Numbered from the stretch's first letter, positions 1-9,332 are shown. The stretch is 64,000 bases of DNA from Paractinoplanes polyasparticus (GCF_019710575.1 NZ_JAHWFK010000022.1:42529-106528); one strand, 5' to 3'. The notes: generated from the sequence alone by a model not told the origin. Translations and numbers: made by a program.

Positions 1-734
1 GTCGCCGATCAGCGTCGCGGCCAGCAGCGTGTGCAGCTGGAAGTTGTCGCTCACCCCGCTGATGGTCAGGTCGTAGGCCCGGCTGGTCGGGCGGTGCAGC
101 ACCAGCAGCGGCTCGTCGTCGAGCACCTCGAGCAGGCCGAACAGCCAGACCGCGTCCTCGACGTGGGTCGTCATCGAGGCCGCGGCGGCGGTCAGCCGGT
201 CGCGGCCGGGCAGCGCCTGGCGCGCGCCCTTCTGCTGCAGCGGCAGCAGCAGGCTGGGGATCCAGTCGTTGACGGTGAACCAGGCCTGCGCGATCTCGCC
301 GGCCTCGCCGACGCTGAGCCCGGCCTGGGGCGCGGCCCGGACGAGGCGTTCGCGCAGCTCCTTGTATTCGTCGGCCGACGTCGGGGCGGTCACCGGGCCG
401 TCCAGCTTCTCGGACAGCACGCCGAACTGGGCGGCCAGCTCGAGCCCGGTCGAGACCCGGTCGGCCAGCACCGGCAGCACCGGCAGCGGGTCGGCGCCCT
501 GCTCGATCAGGCCCGCGACCAGCGTGGCCAGCAGCGCGCCGTTGCCGAAGGCGACCTGTTCGAGGGCCGGGAGGAGCGGCGGCAGGGCCTCGTTCAGTTC
601 GCCCGGTTCGGCCTGGAGCAGGCGGTCCACAATGGCGCGATAGTTCCTGGTCGAGGCCTTCGTGTCGAGCCGGATCACCGCCTCGGCCAGGCCGGTGCAG
701 AGCTCGGGCAGGGTGGTGGCGGCGCGTCCGAACA
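1..734 (-). CDS. Hypothetical protein, 3' end outside window
   Basis: The minus strand is open from an ATG at 734 to the window edge, giving at least 244 codons with no stop, so the C terminus lies outside. The protein begins MFGRAATTLPELCTGL and is an acidic, leucine- and alanine-rich, mainly helical sequence without signal peptide or membrane segment. I recognise no family. A hexamer TACGAT lies exactly 6 nt upstream of the ATG with no Shine-Dalgarno, which fits a leaderless transcript. It diverges from the phosphotransferase operon, and the 69-nt gap must hold both promoters. The real strand is chosen from codon bias and the promoter; the + strand is also open but arginine-rich and proline-rich in the way antisense frames are. 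Confidence 0.75.
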
Positions 735-803
735 TTCGCGCATCGTACCGACGGACGGAAATTCGCGCGAACGAATCGATACGCTGGGCTACGGTTGGCG
801 TTC

Positions 804-2114
804 GTGACGAGAACCGTGACGTTAGTGCTGGTCAGCCCCGATGGCGAGCTGCTGGGCGAGACCGAGCCGTTCAAGCCGGCCAGTCCGTGGTGGCAACCGG
901 TCGACGACTTCGGTCCCGGCCTGCAGGTGTTGCGCCTGCTGCACAGCGACACCGCCGGTCCGCCGGGCGGCCACGTCACCTATCTCGCCGAACTCACCGA
1001 CGAAGCCGCAAATATCCGAAAAATCAGGCCGCGTACGTCGGAAGAGCGCAGTACCGCGACAATCCCGAGCAGCCCGAACAGCGCAGCCCCCGCGACGATG
1101 TCGAGCGGCGCAGGCAGCGCGACGCCGTCCAGCAGCGCGACGCCGGGCCGGGGCGACCGCGCGTACCACGGGGATTGGCGCCAACCGCACGCCAAGCGCG
1201 CCCCTTACGCCGAGCTCGGCGGGCCCACCGCGTCGATCGAGTGGGCCGCCGGCATCGTCCCCGGCACCACCGCCCACCAATGCCGCACCTGGAACCTGTC
1301 GGCGATCTGGCGGTTCGACGACGAGCACGGCAACCCCGTGGCCTGGCTCAAACAGGTCCCGCGGTTCTTCGCGCACGAGCCCCACGCCATCCGGCTGATC
1401 GACGGCGTCGCGCCCGGCCTCGTGCCGCGGCTGATCGCCGAGGGCGAGGACGGCCGCATGCTGCTGGCCCACGCCCCGGGCGACGACCGCTACGGCGCCG
1501 GCGCCGACCTCTGCGCCCGGATCGCCGCCGCGTTCCACCCGATCCAGGCTCACTTCGCCACTGACACGGACGCGCTGGCGCGAATCCCCGACGCACGCCT
1601 CGACAAGACGCTCGGCGAATACGTCCGGATCGCCGAGCCCTACTACGACGGCATCCCGGGGCTGCGGGAGCTCATCGCCGATCTGCCCCGGCGCTTCGCC
1701 GAGATCGCCGATTGCGGCCTGCCCGACACGCTCGTCCACGGCGATCTGCACCCCGGTAACGTGCGCACCGACGACGCCGGCCGGATCACGATCATGGACT
1801 GGGGTGACTGCGTCCTCGGCCACCCGGCCCTCGACATCCTGCGCCTGACCGACGCCGACACCAACGGCAGCGAGCGCGGACCTGGTCTACCCGGACGTGA
1901 CGGGCTGCTGGCCGCCTGGGCCGACCGCTGGCGCGAGACGGTGCCGGGCTCCGACCCGGAACGGGCCGTCGAGTTGATGCGCCCGGTCGCGGATCTGCGG
2001 AGTGCGCTCATCTACTCCGAGTTCCTCGAGAACATCGAGCCCACCGAGTGGCCCTACCACGCCACCGACGTGCCCGAGAGCCTGACCGCGGCCGTGGCTA
2101 CCGCCCGCGGATGA
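804..2114 (+). CDS. Aminoglycoside phosphotransferase (APH) family protein
   Basis: A 436-residue protein with an APH/choline-kinase fold in its second half: Brenner-type catalytic motif HGDLHPGN near residue 315 and metal-binding DWGD near 332. The N-terminal about 70 residues (VTLVLVSPDGELLGE...YLAELTDEA) form a small separate beta-rich domain. Between them lies a low-complexity Ser/Ala/Pro stretch (about residues 70-120) that looks inserted. Substrate is unknown; the family phosphorylates small hydroxylated molecules. GTG 804 is preferred over TTG 795 because TACGGT at 790-795 looks like a -10, making 804 close to a leaderless start. It overlaps the next gene by ATGA, implying translational coupling. 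Confidence 0.8.
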   Translation: MTRTVTLVLVSPDGELLGETEPFKPASPWWQPVDDFGPGLQVLRLLHSDTAGPPGGHVTYLAELTDEAANIRKIRPRTSEERSTATIPSSPNSAAPATMSSGAGSATPSSSATPGRGDRAYHGDWRQPHAKRAPYAELGGPTASIEWAAGIVPGTTAHQCRTWNLSAIWRFDDEHGNPVAWLKQVPRFFAHEPHAIRLIDGVAPGLVPRLIAEGEDGRMLLAHAPGDDRYGAGADLCARIAAAFHPIQAHFATDTDALARIPDARLDKTLGEYVRIAEPYYDGIPGLRELIADLPRRFAEIADCGLPDTLVHGDLHPGNVRTDDAGRITIMDWGDCVLGHPALDILRLTDADTNGSERGPGLPGRDGLLAAWADRWRETVPGSDPERAVELMRPVADLRSALIYSEFLENIEPTEWPYHATDVPESLTAAVATARG

Positions 2115-3088
2115 GAACGCCGCTGCAGGGAGGGCTGCCGCCGCCCGGTGCGGTGGCCGGTCCTGTGGTGGAGATCGCTTGCGACGAGTCCGGGTTCTCG
2201 GGCACGAACCTGCTCGACCCGTCGACCCCGATGATCACGCATGCGAGCGTCGACCTGAGCTCCGGCGCGGCCCGGCAGTTGATCGCCGAGTTGCGGTCGA
2301 GCTCCCACGAGCTGAAGTCCGGGCCGTTCCTGCGGGGGCCGCGGGCGCGGGAGGCACTGGAGCTCTTCCTCGGCGCCTTGCGTGGGCGCGCGCTCGTGCA
2401 CCTCATCGACAAGCAGTTCTTCGTGGTCACTCGCGTCATCGACCTGCTGCTGGCCGAGCCGTCGTATGCCGCCGGTACCCGGCTGACCCAGGATCGGCGG
2501 CCGGCCGCCGTCGCGCTGCATCGGGCCCTGCGCGACGCCGGGCAGGACGGCAATACGTTCCTCGCGAGCTTCACCGACCTGGTCCGCGCCAAACGGCGCG
2601 GGCCCGCGAACCAGGCCGTGGAACGGTTCCTGCGAGCCCGCGACGCACTGGCCGGCGACCGAGCCCAAGAAACGCCGCCCGGCGACCGGGCCCGGAAGAC
2701 GCCGGCCGGCCTCGACGGGATCACCGCGCAGCGGGTGCGCGACCTGCTGACCAGGCTCGAGGACGACGACCGCACGATCCCGCCGCCGCTGGAGCCGCTG
2801 TTGCCCGCGCTGGCCGAGACGGTGCTGTTCTGGAGTGCGGGGCGGCGGCGGGTGCTGGTCACCCACGATGAGCAGAGCGCCCTCACCGCCGACCGGCTGA
2901 CCCGCCTGCAGCGGGCGCTCGCCGTCGGCGGTGTGTCACCGCTGGCCGGTCTGATCATGGTGGATTCCCGCGACGACCCGCGGGTTCAGCTGGCCGATCT
3001 GCTGGCCGGGGTGGCCCGGCGGTCACCGCGGAGCGACGGGCTGGAGCCACTGATCTCGCGGACCTCCCTGCTGCCGGATCTATGGTGA
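2111..3088 (+). CDS. DUF3800-like protein
   Basis: A 325-residue protein starting at the ATG of an ATGA overlap with the phosphotransferase stop, so it is co-translated with it. Near residue 24 it has the motif ACDESG, and near the C terminus DSRDDPRVQLADLLAGV; an early DES(G) and a late D...LQxAD are the hallmarks I know for the DUF3800 family, suspected to be RNase H-like and metal-dependent, but with no firm function. A charged linker at about residues 175-200 contains an imperfect duplication (GDRAQETPPGDRARKTP). Cytoplasmic. The family call rests on two motifs. Confidence 0.65.
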   Translation: MRTPLQGGLPPPGAVAGPVVEIACDESGFSGTNLLDPSTPMITHASVDLSSGAARQLIAELRSSSHELKSGPFLRGPRAREALELFLGALRGRALVHLIDKQFFVVTRVIDLLLAEPSYAAGTRLTQDRRPAAVALHRALRDAGQDGNTFLASFTDLVRAKRRGPANQAVERFLRARDALAGDRAQETPPGDRARKTPAGLDGITAQRVRDLLTRLEDDDRTIPPPLEPLLPALAETVLFWSAGRRRVLVTHDEQSALTADRLTRLQRALAVGGVSPLAGLIMVDSRDDPRVQLADLLAGVARRSPRSDGLEPLISRTSLLPDLW

Positions 3089-4182
3089 ACAGGATGGGGC
3101 CGCGGGAGGCGTTTCTCGAACGGATCCGGCGCGGGGGAGTGGACCTCTCGCCGCGGCTGGCCGCGGCCTTCGCCGAGGTGCCGCGCGAGGTTTTCGTTCC
3201 CGACGGGTTCCAGCGGCGCGACGGCACCTGGGCCGAGCCGGCCGACGCCGATTTCCTCGAGCTCGTGTACGACGACGACGTGCTGGTCACCAAGGTGGAG
3301 GGCCGCACGCCGGTCAGCTCGTCGAGCCAGCCGTCGCTGATGGCGTTGATGATCGAGGCGCTGGATGTGCGGCCGGGGCAGACGGTTCTCGAGATCGGGG
3401 CCGGCACCGGTTACAACGCGGCCCTGCTGGCCCGGCTGGGCGCGTCCGTGATCAGTGTGGATGTTCAGCAGGACGTCGCCTCGCGGGCGCGTTCGGCGCT
3501 GGCGCGGGCGGGCATCGAGGGCGTACGGGTGGTGCTCGGCGACGGCTACCAGGGCATTCCCGGCGTACGGGTGGATCGGGTGATCGTCACGGTCGGTGTC
3601 GCCGGTGTCTCGCCGCGCTGGCTGGAGCAGCTGGACGGCACGCCGGACGGCGTGGTGGTGGTCCCGGTCGAGCACGCGGGCACCCACCCCGTCCTGCGGG
3701 TCACCCGGGACGGGCAGGCGCGCGTGGTCAGCCCGTCCAGCTTCATGACCGCGGCCGGACCGCTCACGGCCGCCCACCCGTTCCCGGCGCCGGCTCCGCC
3801 CCGCACGATCAAGCGCCTCGTCCCGTACGCCGAAAGCCGTTTCGACCCGCCGCTGGAGCCCCTCGTCTATCGCGACCTCTGGTACGCGGCCGGAGTCTGG
3901 CACCGGCGCGCCACCTACGCCGCCGTGCCCCGCCGCGAGCAGAACTGCCTCGTCCTGCTCGACGAGCAACGCACGGGCGGCGCGGCCATCCTGCCCGACG
4001 GCAGCGTGGTTGCCGGGGGCGACGAGGCCAGCCGCTACGCCGCCGACGCGACCGCTGTGCTCGATCGCTGGCTCGACGCCGGACGCCCGCCGATGCAGGC
4101 GTGGCGGCTCAGTCTCGCGGCGGGCGGGGACCCGGACGCTCCGATCCTGCTGCCGTGCGGCTGGGAGCTCACCAGCGGTTAG
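3082..4182 (+). CDS. Protein-L-isoaspartate O-methyltransferase-like protein
   Basis: A 366-residue SAM-dependent methyltransferase of the PCMT class. Motif I is VLEIGAGTGYNAALLARLGA near residue 107, followed by the acidic strand end VISVDVQ. The sequence before it (VSSSSQPSLMALMIEAL) matches the PCMT substrate-loop region. PCMTs methylate L-isoaspartyl residues in aged proteins; the protein is longer than the roughly 210-residue repair enzyme, and its extra C-terminal domain resembles variants often found near peptide-modification genes. I see no precursor peptide here. ATG 3082 overlaps the upstream stop; ATG 3094 is a possible alternative. Third gene of a coupled operon. Confidence 0.75.
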   Translation: MVNRMGPREAFLERIRRGGVDLSPRLAAAFAEVPREVFVPDGFQRRDGTWAEPADADFLELVYDDDVLVTKVEGRTPVSSSSQPSLMALMIEALDVRPGQTVLEIGAGTGYNAALLARLGASVISVDVQQDVASRARSALARAGIEGVRVVLGDGYQGIPGVRVDRVIVTVGVAGVSPRWLEQLDGTPDGVVVVPVEHAGTHPVLRVTRDGQARVVSPSSFMTAAGPLTAAHPFPAPAPPRTIKRLVPYAESRFDPPLEPLVYRDLWYAAGVWHRRATYAAVPRREQNCLVLLDEQRTGGAAILPDGSVVAGGDEASRYAADATAVLDRWLDAGRPPMQAWRLSLAAGGDPDAPILLPCGWELTSG

Positions 4183-5743
4183 CCCACCGGTCGCGCCACG
4201 ACCGCCCGTCCGGATCGTAGATCAGCCGGTAGGCCGGGGTCGCCCACCACCGATGGAACCAGGGCAGCTTCTCGGTCGAGTGCGGCATCAGCCGGCCCGG
4301 TGGGCGGGGCCCCTTCCGCCCCGAGTCGTGCCAGTCCTTCAGCCGGTCGGCGGCGGCGGTCATCTCCCGTACGGCGTCCTCGGCGTCGAGCACGTCGAGA
4401 TCCGCACGATCGAGATGCTCGCGCATCAGGGCGAGACGGAGCTCGCGCGGGAAACGACGGGCGCCGTCGCCCAGCCCGGCCGGGTCGCGCGGCTCCCGCT
4501 CGTCCGGCGTCTCGTCGAGGACCGCGTTGGAGAGCTCGCTGTCGTGGGTCCACGAGCGACGGTTGAAGTTGTCGCTGCCCACGCTGCACCACGTGTCGTC
4601 GACCACGCACACCTTGGCGTGCACGTAGATCGGCGTGCCGGCCTCGTTCTCGAGGTCGAAGACGTGCACGCGGTCGGGCGCGGCCCTCGAGCACAGCGAG
4701 ATCGCCTTCTCGCGGCCGACCTGGTTCGGCGGCAGCGCGAACCGGCCGTCGACGTCGGGATACCGGGGGACCACCGCGATCAGGTGCAGGTCGGGATTGG
4801 CCCGCAGCGCGTCGGCGAAGAGCCGGGCCACCTCGGTCGACCACAGATACTGGTCCTCGAGATAAATCAGCCGCCGGGCCCGCTTGACTGCCTTGGTATA
4901 GCCGCGGGCCACGGTCTGTTCGCCGTTGCGCGCGAAGTCGTACGTGGGGCGCATCGACGGATAGGTCCGCAGCGTCTGTACGGCCATCGGTCCGCACTCG
5001 GGCGGGTCGGGTGGCTGCGGCGGCAGGCGGTCGGCGCTCATGTCGGCGTGCTTCAACTTGTCGGTCACCGTCGAGATCGGACCGTGCTGGTCGAGATCGT
5101 CGGGTTCGTTCCACCGCTCCCGGAAGGTGAGGTCGAGCACCCCCACCACCGGTCCGCGCAGTTCGAGCTGCACGTCGTGCCAGGGCGGATTCGGACCGTA
5201 CGCCTTGGCCATGGCGACCGCCTGCGGGTCGCCGAGGTGGCGTTCGTCGTCGCGGCGACTGTGGCACAGGTCGATCCCGCCGGCGAAGGCGACATCGAGC
5301 TCGGGCCGGCCCGGGTGGCGCAGCACGACGAGTTTCTGGTGGTGCGAGCCGCCGCGACGCACCCGCTGGTCGAGCAGCACCTCGCCGCCGGCGGCCCGGA
5401 TGTCGTCGCTGAGGGTGCGGTTCTCCTCCTCGCTGTACGCGAGCTTGTCGAGGTGGGACCGCCAGAGCAGACCCTTCACGACCACCCCGCGCTTGGCCGC
5501 GGTCGAGAACAGCTCGGCGATGGTGGGGCCGTCGTCGCGCAGGAGTTCGTCGGGGTCGCCACGCCAGTCGGTGAAGAAGAGGTGGTCACCCTCGCGGAGG
5601 CTTTCCACCTCCGTTACCAGACGGTCAAAATATGTTTTGCCGTGAATCAGTGGCTTGGCCGCGTTTCCGGTGGACCAGGTGGGTATGGAGGAGTCCGGGT
5701 TGCCCCGCTCCTCCTGCGAGAGGAACCAGTCCGGCAGAGGCAC
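4169..5743 (-). CDS. Phospholipase D-like protein
   Basis: A 524-residue protein with two HKD-type half-sites: GSHHQKLVVLRHPGRPELD around residue 145 and YVHAKVCVVDD followed by GSDNFNRRS around residue 380. The paired histidines and lysines form one active site that cleaves or transfers phosphodiester bonds, usually of phospholipids. No signal peptide is evident. GTG 5743 is chosen because homologues begin close to PDWFLSQEERGN; the upstream in-frame extension to 5821 is arginine-rich and would collide with the promoter of the next gene on the other strand. It converges on the methyltransferase gene, overlapping its 3' end by 14 nt. Confidence 0.82.
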   Translation of the reverse strand: MPLPDWFLSQEERGNPDSSIPTWSTGNAAKPLIHGKTYFDRLVTEVESLREGDHLFFTDWRGDPDELLRDDGPTIAELFSTAAKRGVVVKGLLWRSHLDKLAYSEEENRTLSDDIRAAGGEVLLDQRVRRGGSHHQKLVVLRHPGRPELDVAFAGGIDLCHSRRDDERHLGDPQAVAMAKAYGPNPPWHDVQLELRGPVVGVLDLTFRERWNEPDDLDQHGPISTVTDKLKHADMSADRLPPQPPDPPECGPMAVQTLRTYPSMRPTYDFARNGEQTVARGYTKAVKRARRLIYLEDQYLWSTEVARLFADALRANPDLHLIAVVPRYPDVDGRFALPPNQVGREKAISLCSRAAPDRVHVFDLENEAGTPIYVHAKVCVVDDTWCSVGSDNFNRRSWTHDSELSNAVLDETPDEREPRDPAGLGDGARRFPRELRLALMREHLDRADLDVLDAEDAVREMTAAADRLKDWHDSGRKGPRPPGRLMPHSTEKLPWFHRWWATPAYRLIYDPDGRSWRDRWANRW

Positions 5744-5823
5744 GCCCCCGAATGTAAGCCGCCGACACCGCTTGCGCACGCCGAGGAGCGTCGCGCCACG
5801 CCGCATCCGGAGGAGATCCATCC

Positions 5824-5952
5824 ATGAGCGCCGAGCCGATCACCGAAGTCGTGACCACCGCCGACCCCGCTGCCGCCGCCGAAAAGGGCCTGCTCATCGC
5901 GGTGCTGCTGCTCGTGCTGCTGGGCGTCGGCGCCATGCTGTTCATGGTGTAG
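5824..5952 (+). CDS. Small single-pass membrane protein (42 aa)
   Basis: A short gene with a very good ribosome binding site (GGAGGA, about 8 nt before ATG 5824). The product is a soluble 20-residue N terminus followed by one strongly hydrophobic helix, KGLLIAVLLLVLLGVGAMLF, ending almost immediately after the membrane. It lies in the gap between the phospholipase D gene (divergent) and the aminopeptidase gene (convergent), with only 6 nt to the latter. Function unknown; such proteins often regulate or stabilise larger membrane complexes. The composition and RBS make it more credible than a chance frame. Confidence 0.6.
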   Translation: MSAEPITEVVTTADPAAAAEKGLLIAVLLLVLLGVGAMLFMV

Positions 5953-5958
5953 CCGTAC

Positions 5959-7155
5959 TCACAGCACCCATTCGTCGTTCCGGATGATCGTTACCGTGCC
6001 GTGCGGGCCACGGCCGGTGACCGTGATGCCCTCGCCGCCGATCACCACGTCGGTGTGCACGCTCGACATGTTCAGGCCGAGGGCGGCCCGCTCCTGCTCG
6101 GTCAGCGCGGCGGCGCCGTCGACCGCGAACGGGAAGCTCTGCCCCCACGCCACGTGACAAGCCGCGTTCTCGTCGAACAACATGTTGTGGAAGACCACGC
6201 CCGTACGGGCTATCCGGCTGTCCCGGTCGACCAGCGCCACCTCACCCAGGCTGCGGGCGCCCTCGTCCGTCTCGAGGTGGGCCCGCACGACCTCGGCCCC
6301 CTCGTCGGCCGACACCTCGGTGATGCGCCCGCCGGTCAGCGTCACCCGCAAACCGGTGATCACCTGGCCCGAGATCACCACGGGCCGGGTCACCCGCAGG
6401 ACACCCTCGGCCCGGCGACGGTCGGGGCTGGTGAAGACCTCTTCGGTGGGGATGTTCGGCAGGTACGGGATGCCGGCCGCGTCGACCAGGCCGCCACCCG
6501 TCCACCGGCAGTCCGGCAGCAGGCCCACGGTCAGGTCGGTGCCCTCACCCCGGTAGCGCAGCTCGGTCAGGCTCAGCGCGTCGAGGCGGCGACCACGACC
6601 GGCGAGCACCTCCGACCGTTCCTGCCAGGCGGCCACCGGGTCGTCGAGGTCGAGCCGCATCGCCGTGCCGACGGCCTTCCACAACCGGTCGACGTCGGGC
6701 TCGCCGAACACCTCGCGGGCCCAGCCCGGGTTGGGGGCGCCCACCACCGTCCAGCGCATGCCGCCGAAGACCGCCCGGCGCATGGCCTGAGCCTCCTCGG
6801 TGGGGGAGGCGGCCACGCGGGCCGGGTCGAGACCGTCGAGCAGATGCGGGTCGGCCTCGCCGAGCAGCCGGATCCACGCGACGCCCGCCCGCTGCCACTC
6901 GTCGATGCGGGTCAGGGCCCAGGGGCGTACGGCGGAAAGCTCTTCGACGCTCGCATGGGTCACCGCCGACCGGCGCATCGGGCCGTCGCTCCACACCGGC
7001 TCGACCCAGGCCGCGCCGGCCGCGTACGCCGCCTCGGTGACCGCCCGGGCGATCTCCAGATGGGCCGTGTCGGTGTGCAGGACCACGCCCTGACCCGGCT
7101 GAACATTGATGCCGCCCCGGACGACAAGCTCCGCGAATCGCTCGATCAGCGCCAT
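5959..7155 (-). CDS. M29 family aminopeptidase
   Basis: A 398-residue M29 (AmpS/AmpII, thermophilic aminopeptidase T type) metallopeptidase. The N terminus MALIERFAELVVRGGINVQPGQ is characteristic. Near the C terminus come GEVALVD, HNMLFDENAACHVAWG and HTDVVIGGEGI, which carry the expected Glu, His and His-x-Asp ligands of the two-metal centre. It removes N-terminal amino acids in the cytoplasm. ATG 7155 is preferred to an upstream extension because the family begins there and because TAACCT lies 7 nt upstream without a Shine-Dalgarno, fitting a leaderless mRNA. Confidence 0.88.
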   Translation of the reverse strand: MALIERFAELVVRGGINVQPGQGVVLHTDTAHLEIARAVTEAAYAAGAAWVEPVWSDGPMRRSAVTHASVEELSAVRPWALTRIDEWQRAGVAWIRLLGEADPHLLDGLDPARVAASPTEEAQAMRRAVFGGMRWTVVGAPNPGWAREVFGEPDVDRLWKAVGTAMRLDLDDPVAAWQERSEVLAGRGRRLDALSLTELRYRGEGTDLTVGLLPDCRWTGGGLVDAAGIPYLPNIPTEEVFTSPDRRRAEGVLRVTRPVVISGQVITGLRVTLTGGRITEVSADEGAEVVRAHLETDEGARSLGEVALVDRDSRIARTGVVFHNMLFDENAACHVAWGQSFPFAVDGAAALTEQERAALGLNMSSVHTDVVIGGEGITVTGRGPHGTVTIIRNDEWVL

Positions 7156-7265
7156 GCGGAGCAGGTTAGATGCTTCGGGCAGTTTTCGGAGCCCCGCGTT
7201 CGGGGGGTCGTAAGTGAGACTCAGATCAACAGCCACAGATGCACAAGTCGCAGTACATTGACGGC

Positions 7266-8267
7266 GTGTCGACTAAAACGGTGCTGACCAGCGCAGACCT
7301 AGAAGAGATCCGGCAGACCGCCCTGGGCGCGGCCAACCCCCTCGGCGTAGCAGCCGACGTGGCCGACGCGGTGGAGACCGGCCGCCTCGAAGACCCGGAG
7401 GACGCCGGCCAGGCCCTGACGCTGGCCGCCGAGATCGCGGAGAGCCGTTCGAAGCTCGACGCCGCCCTCCGCTACGCCGACCGCGCCATCGAGGCGTTCG
7501 GTGACCGCGACGACAGCCAGGTCGCCAACACCCGCGCCGTCCGCGCCCGCATCCTGTTCCGGGCCGGCCGCGACGACGAGGCCGCGGCCGAGCTCGACGC
7601 CCTGCGCCCCCAGCTGACCACGCAGCCCGACGCGGCCGCGTTCATCACGGCCGCGCTGGTCGTCGGCAAGCGCTCCCGCCAGGCCGAGGAATGGCTGACC
7701 GAGGCGGTCAAGCTGTCCCTGGCCGAGCGGGCCGCGACGCCCGGTGAGCCCGACGAGCCGGCCAGCGCCGACGACGCCGGCACGCTGTTCTTCCTGTTGC
7801 AGCAGCGGCACCGCCTCCGCCACGCCCTCGGCCTGCAGCACGACCACCACGACAACCTGGCCGAGCGCCTCGAGACCAGGCTGGCCAACGCCGGCGCCGC
7901 CCCCGCGGCCGCCGCCACCACCGAGCTCGTGTTCTGGCCCCAGGCCGAGTTCGACAGCCTGCTCAAGCAGTGGCCGGCCCTGGCCGAGCAGTACGGCGCC
8001 GACTGGGACGAGCACCGCGCCCGCCTCGAGAAGGAGCTGGTCCGCCTCACCGGCACCGGCCGCACCGGCCTGGCCGTCCTCCCGGCCACGGTCGACGGCC
8101 TGTCGAAGCACGGCGACCCGGCCGAGGCCGGCACCCGCACCGCGTACGCCCGGGAACTGACCACGGCCCCCAACCAGATTCCCTGGCCCCCGGAGCGCAA
8201 CGGCGCCTGCTGGTGCGGCTCGGGCCTCAAATACAAGAAGGACTGCCTGCCCCGCTCGCGCGCCTGA
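7266..8267 (+). CDS. TPR-like protein with C-terminal SEC-C zinc motif
   Basis: A 333-residue acidic helical protein. Residues 25-130 look like degenerate tetratricopeptide helices (ESRSKLDAALRYADRAIEAFGDRDD). The last 25 residues, PERNGACWCGSGLKYKKDC, form a SEC-C zinc finger (C-x-C...C), the motif of the SecA tail that contacts ribosome and SecB; in stand-alone proteins its partner is generally unknown. GTG 7266 is chosen: TACATT at 7254-7259 lies 6 nt upstream and there is no Shine-Dalgarno, so the mRNA is probably leaderless; ATG 7239 would sit upstream of that -10. A bidirectional terminator follows. Confidence 0.7.
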   Translation: MSTKTVLTSADLEEIRQTALGAANPLGVAADVADAVETGRLEDPEDAGQALTLAAEIAESRSKLDAALRYADRAIEAFGDRDDSQVANTRAVRARILFRAGRDDEAAAELDALRPQLTTQPDAAAFITAALVVGKRSRQAEEWLTEAVKLSLAERAATPGEPDEPASADDAGTLFFLLQQRHRLRHALGLQHDHHDNLAERLETRLANAGAAPAAAATTELVFWPQAEFDSLLKQWPALAEQYGADWDEHRARLEKELVRLTGTGRTGLAVLPATVDGLSKHGDPAEAGTRTAYARELTTAPNQIPWPPERNGACWCGSGLKYKKDCLPRSRA

Positions 8268-8278
8268 CCTCCGTACCG

Positions 8279-8316
8279 AAAAGGCCCCGCCCGGAAATTC
8301 CGAGCGGGGCCTTTCG
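8279..8316. terminator. Bidirectional terminator
   Basis: Ten-base perfect arms AAGGCCCCGC (8281-8290) and GCGGGGCCTT (8304-8313) around a 13-nt loop, extended by an A:T pair, with short A- and T-runs at either end. It separates the convergent SEC-C protein and pirin genes. Confidence 0.8.
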
Positions 8317-8325
8317 CATGGCTGA

Positions 8326-9294
8326 TCAGTCGGTGTGGGGAACGCGCTCGGCCGGGATGACGCCGAGGCGGCCCTTCTGGAAGTCCTCGAAGGCCTGCTT
8401 GAGCTCGGCCTGCGTGTTCATCACGAACGGGCCGTAATGGGCCACCGGCTCGCGGATCGGGCGGCCGCCCATGATGAACAGCTCCATGGCCGGGATGTTG
8501 GAATCCTGGGTGGCGTCGGCCGTCACCCGGATCGCGTCGCCCTTGCCGTGACTCGCCAGCTGCCCGATCTGGATCGGCCGCTGCTCGGCGCCGACCGTGC
8601 CCCGGCCGGCCAGCACGTACACCAGCGCGTTGTACTCGGGCTGCCAGGGCAGGTCGAGCTGGGCGCCCGGCTGCAACGTCACGTGGGCCAGGTTGATCGG
8701 CGTGAACGTGGAGCCCGGCCCGGCGTGCCCGCCGACCTCACCCGCGATGACCCGGATCAGGCTGCCCCCGTCGGACGTGGTGAGCAGCCCCGCCTCGCGC
8801 CCACGGATGTCCTGGTACTTCGGCGTGATCATCTTGGCCGCCCGGGGCAGGTTGACCCACAGCTGCAGCCCGTGGAACAGCCCACCGCTGGTCACCAGAT
8901 GCTCCGGCGGCGCCTCGATGTGCAGAATGCCCTGCCCCGCGGTCATCCACTGGGTGTCCCCGTTGGCGATGGTGCCCCCGCTACCCAGCGAGTCCTGATG
9001 GTCCATGATCCCGTCGATCATGTAAGTCACCGTCTCGAACCCCCGGTGCGGGTGCCAGGGGGTCCCCTTCGGCTCTCCGGGCGCATAGTCGACCTCACCC
9101 ATCTGGTCGAGGTGGATGAACGGGTCGAGCTCGTTCAGCGGCACCCCGGCGAAGGCGCGGCGCACCGGGAAGCCCTCGCCCTCGTAACCGCTGGGTGCGG
9201 TGGTCAGGCGGCGGACGGGACGGAAGCTGGTGCTCGGGTCGAGCTGCGGCACCCGCGGCAGGACCAGAACGTCGTCGACGGTAATGGCGGGCAT
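8326..9294 (-). CDS. Pirin family protein
   Basis: A 322-residue bicupin. The N-terminal cupin carries the metal-site signature WHPHRGFETVTYM near residue 80 and GQGILHIEAPPE near 120, giving the 3-His/1-Glu site expected for Fe(II) or other divalent metal. Bacterial pirins may act as quercetin 2,3-dioxygenases or as redox-responsive partners of other proteins; which applies here is not visible. The RBS is GGAGG, 7-8 nt before ATG. Upstream at 9333-9346 is a palindrome nearly identical to the one before the adjacent MarR gene, so it is probably under that regulator. Confidence 0.88.
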   Translation of the reverse strand: MPAITVDDVLVLPRVPQLDPSTSFRPVRRLTTAPSGYEGEGFPVRRAFAGVPLNELDPFIHLDQMGEVDYAPGEPKGTPWHPHRGFETVTYMIDGIMDHQDSLGSGGTIANGDTQWMTAGQGILHIEAPPEHLVTSGGLFHGLQLWVNLPRAAKMITPKYQDIRGREAGLLTTSDGGSLIRVIAGEVGGHAGPGSTFTPINLAHVTLQPGAQLDLPWQPEYNALVYVLAGRGTVGAEQRPIQIGQLASHGKGDAIRVTADATQDSNIPAMELFIMGGRPIREPVAHYGPFVMNTQAELKQAFEDFQKGRLGVIPAERVPHTD

Positions 9295-9332
9295 GGCAGG
9301 CCTCCAGGCTTGGACTGGCTACACCGTAACTC

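Noticed and set aside
31..807. Long open frame on the + strand at the left edge
   Set aside because: Arg/Gly/Gln-rich product typical of an antisense frame; the minus strand has normal codon bias, a start and a -10.
3082..4182. RiPP-type aspartimide methyltransferase system
   Set aside because: The extended PCMT-like protein invites this idea, but there is no precursor peptide or grasp enzyme nearby.
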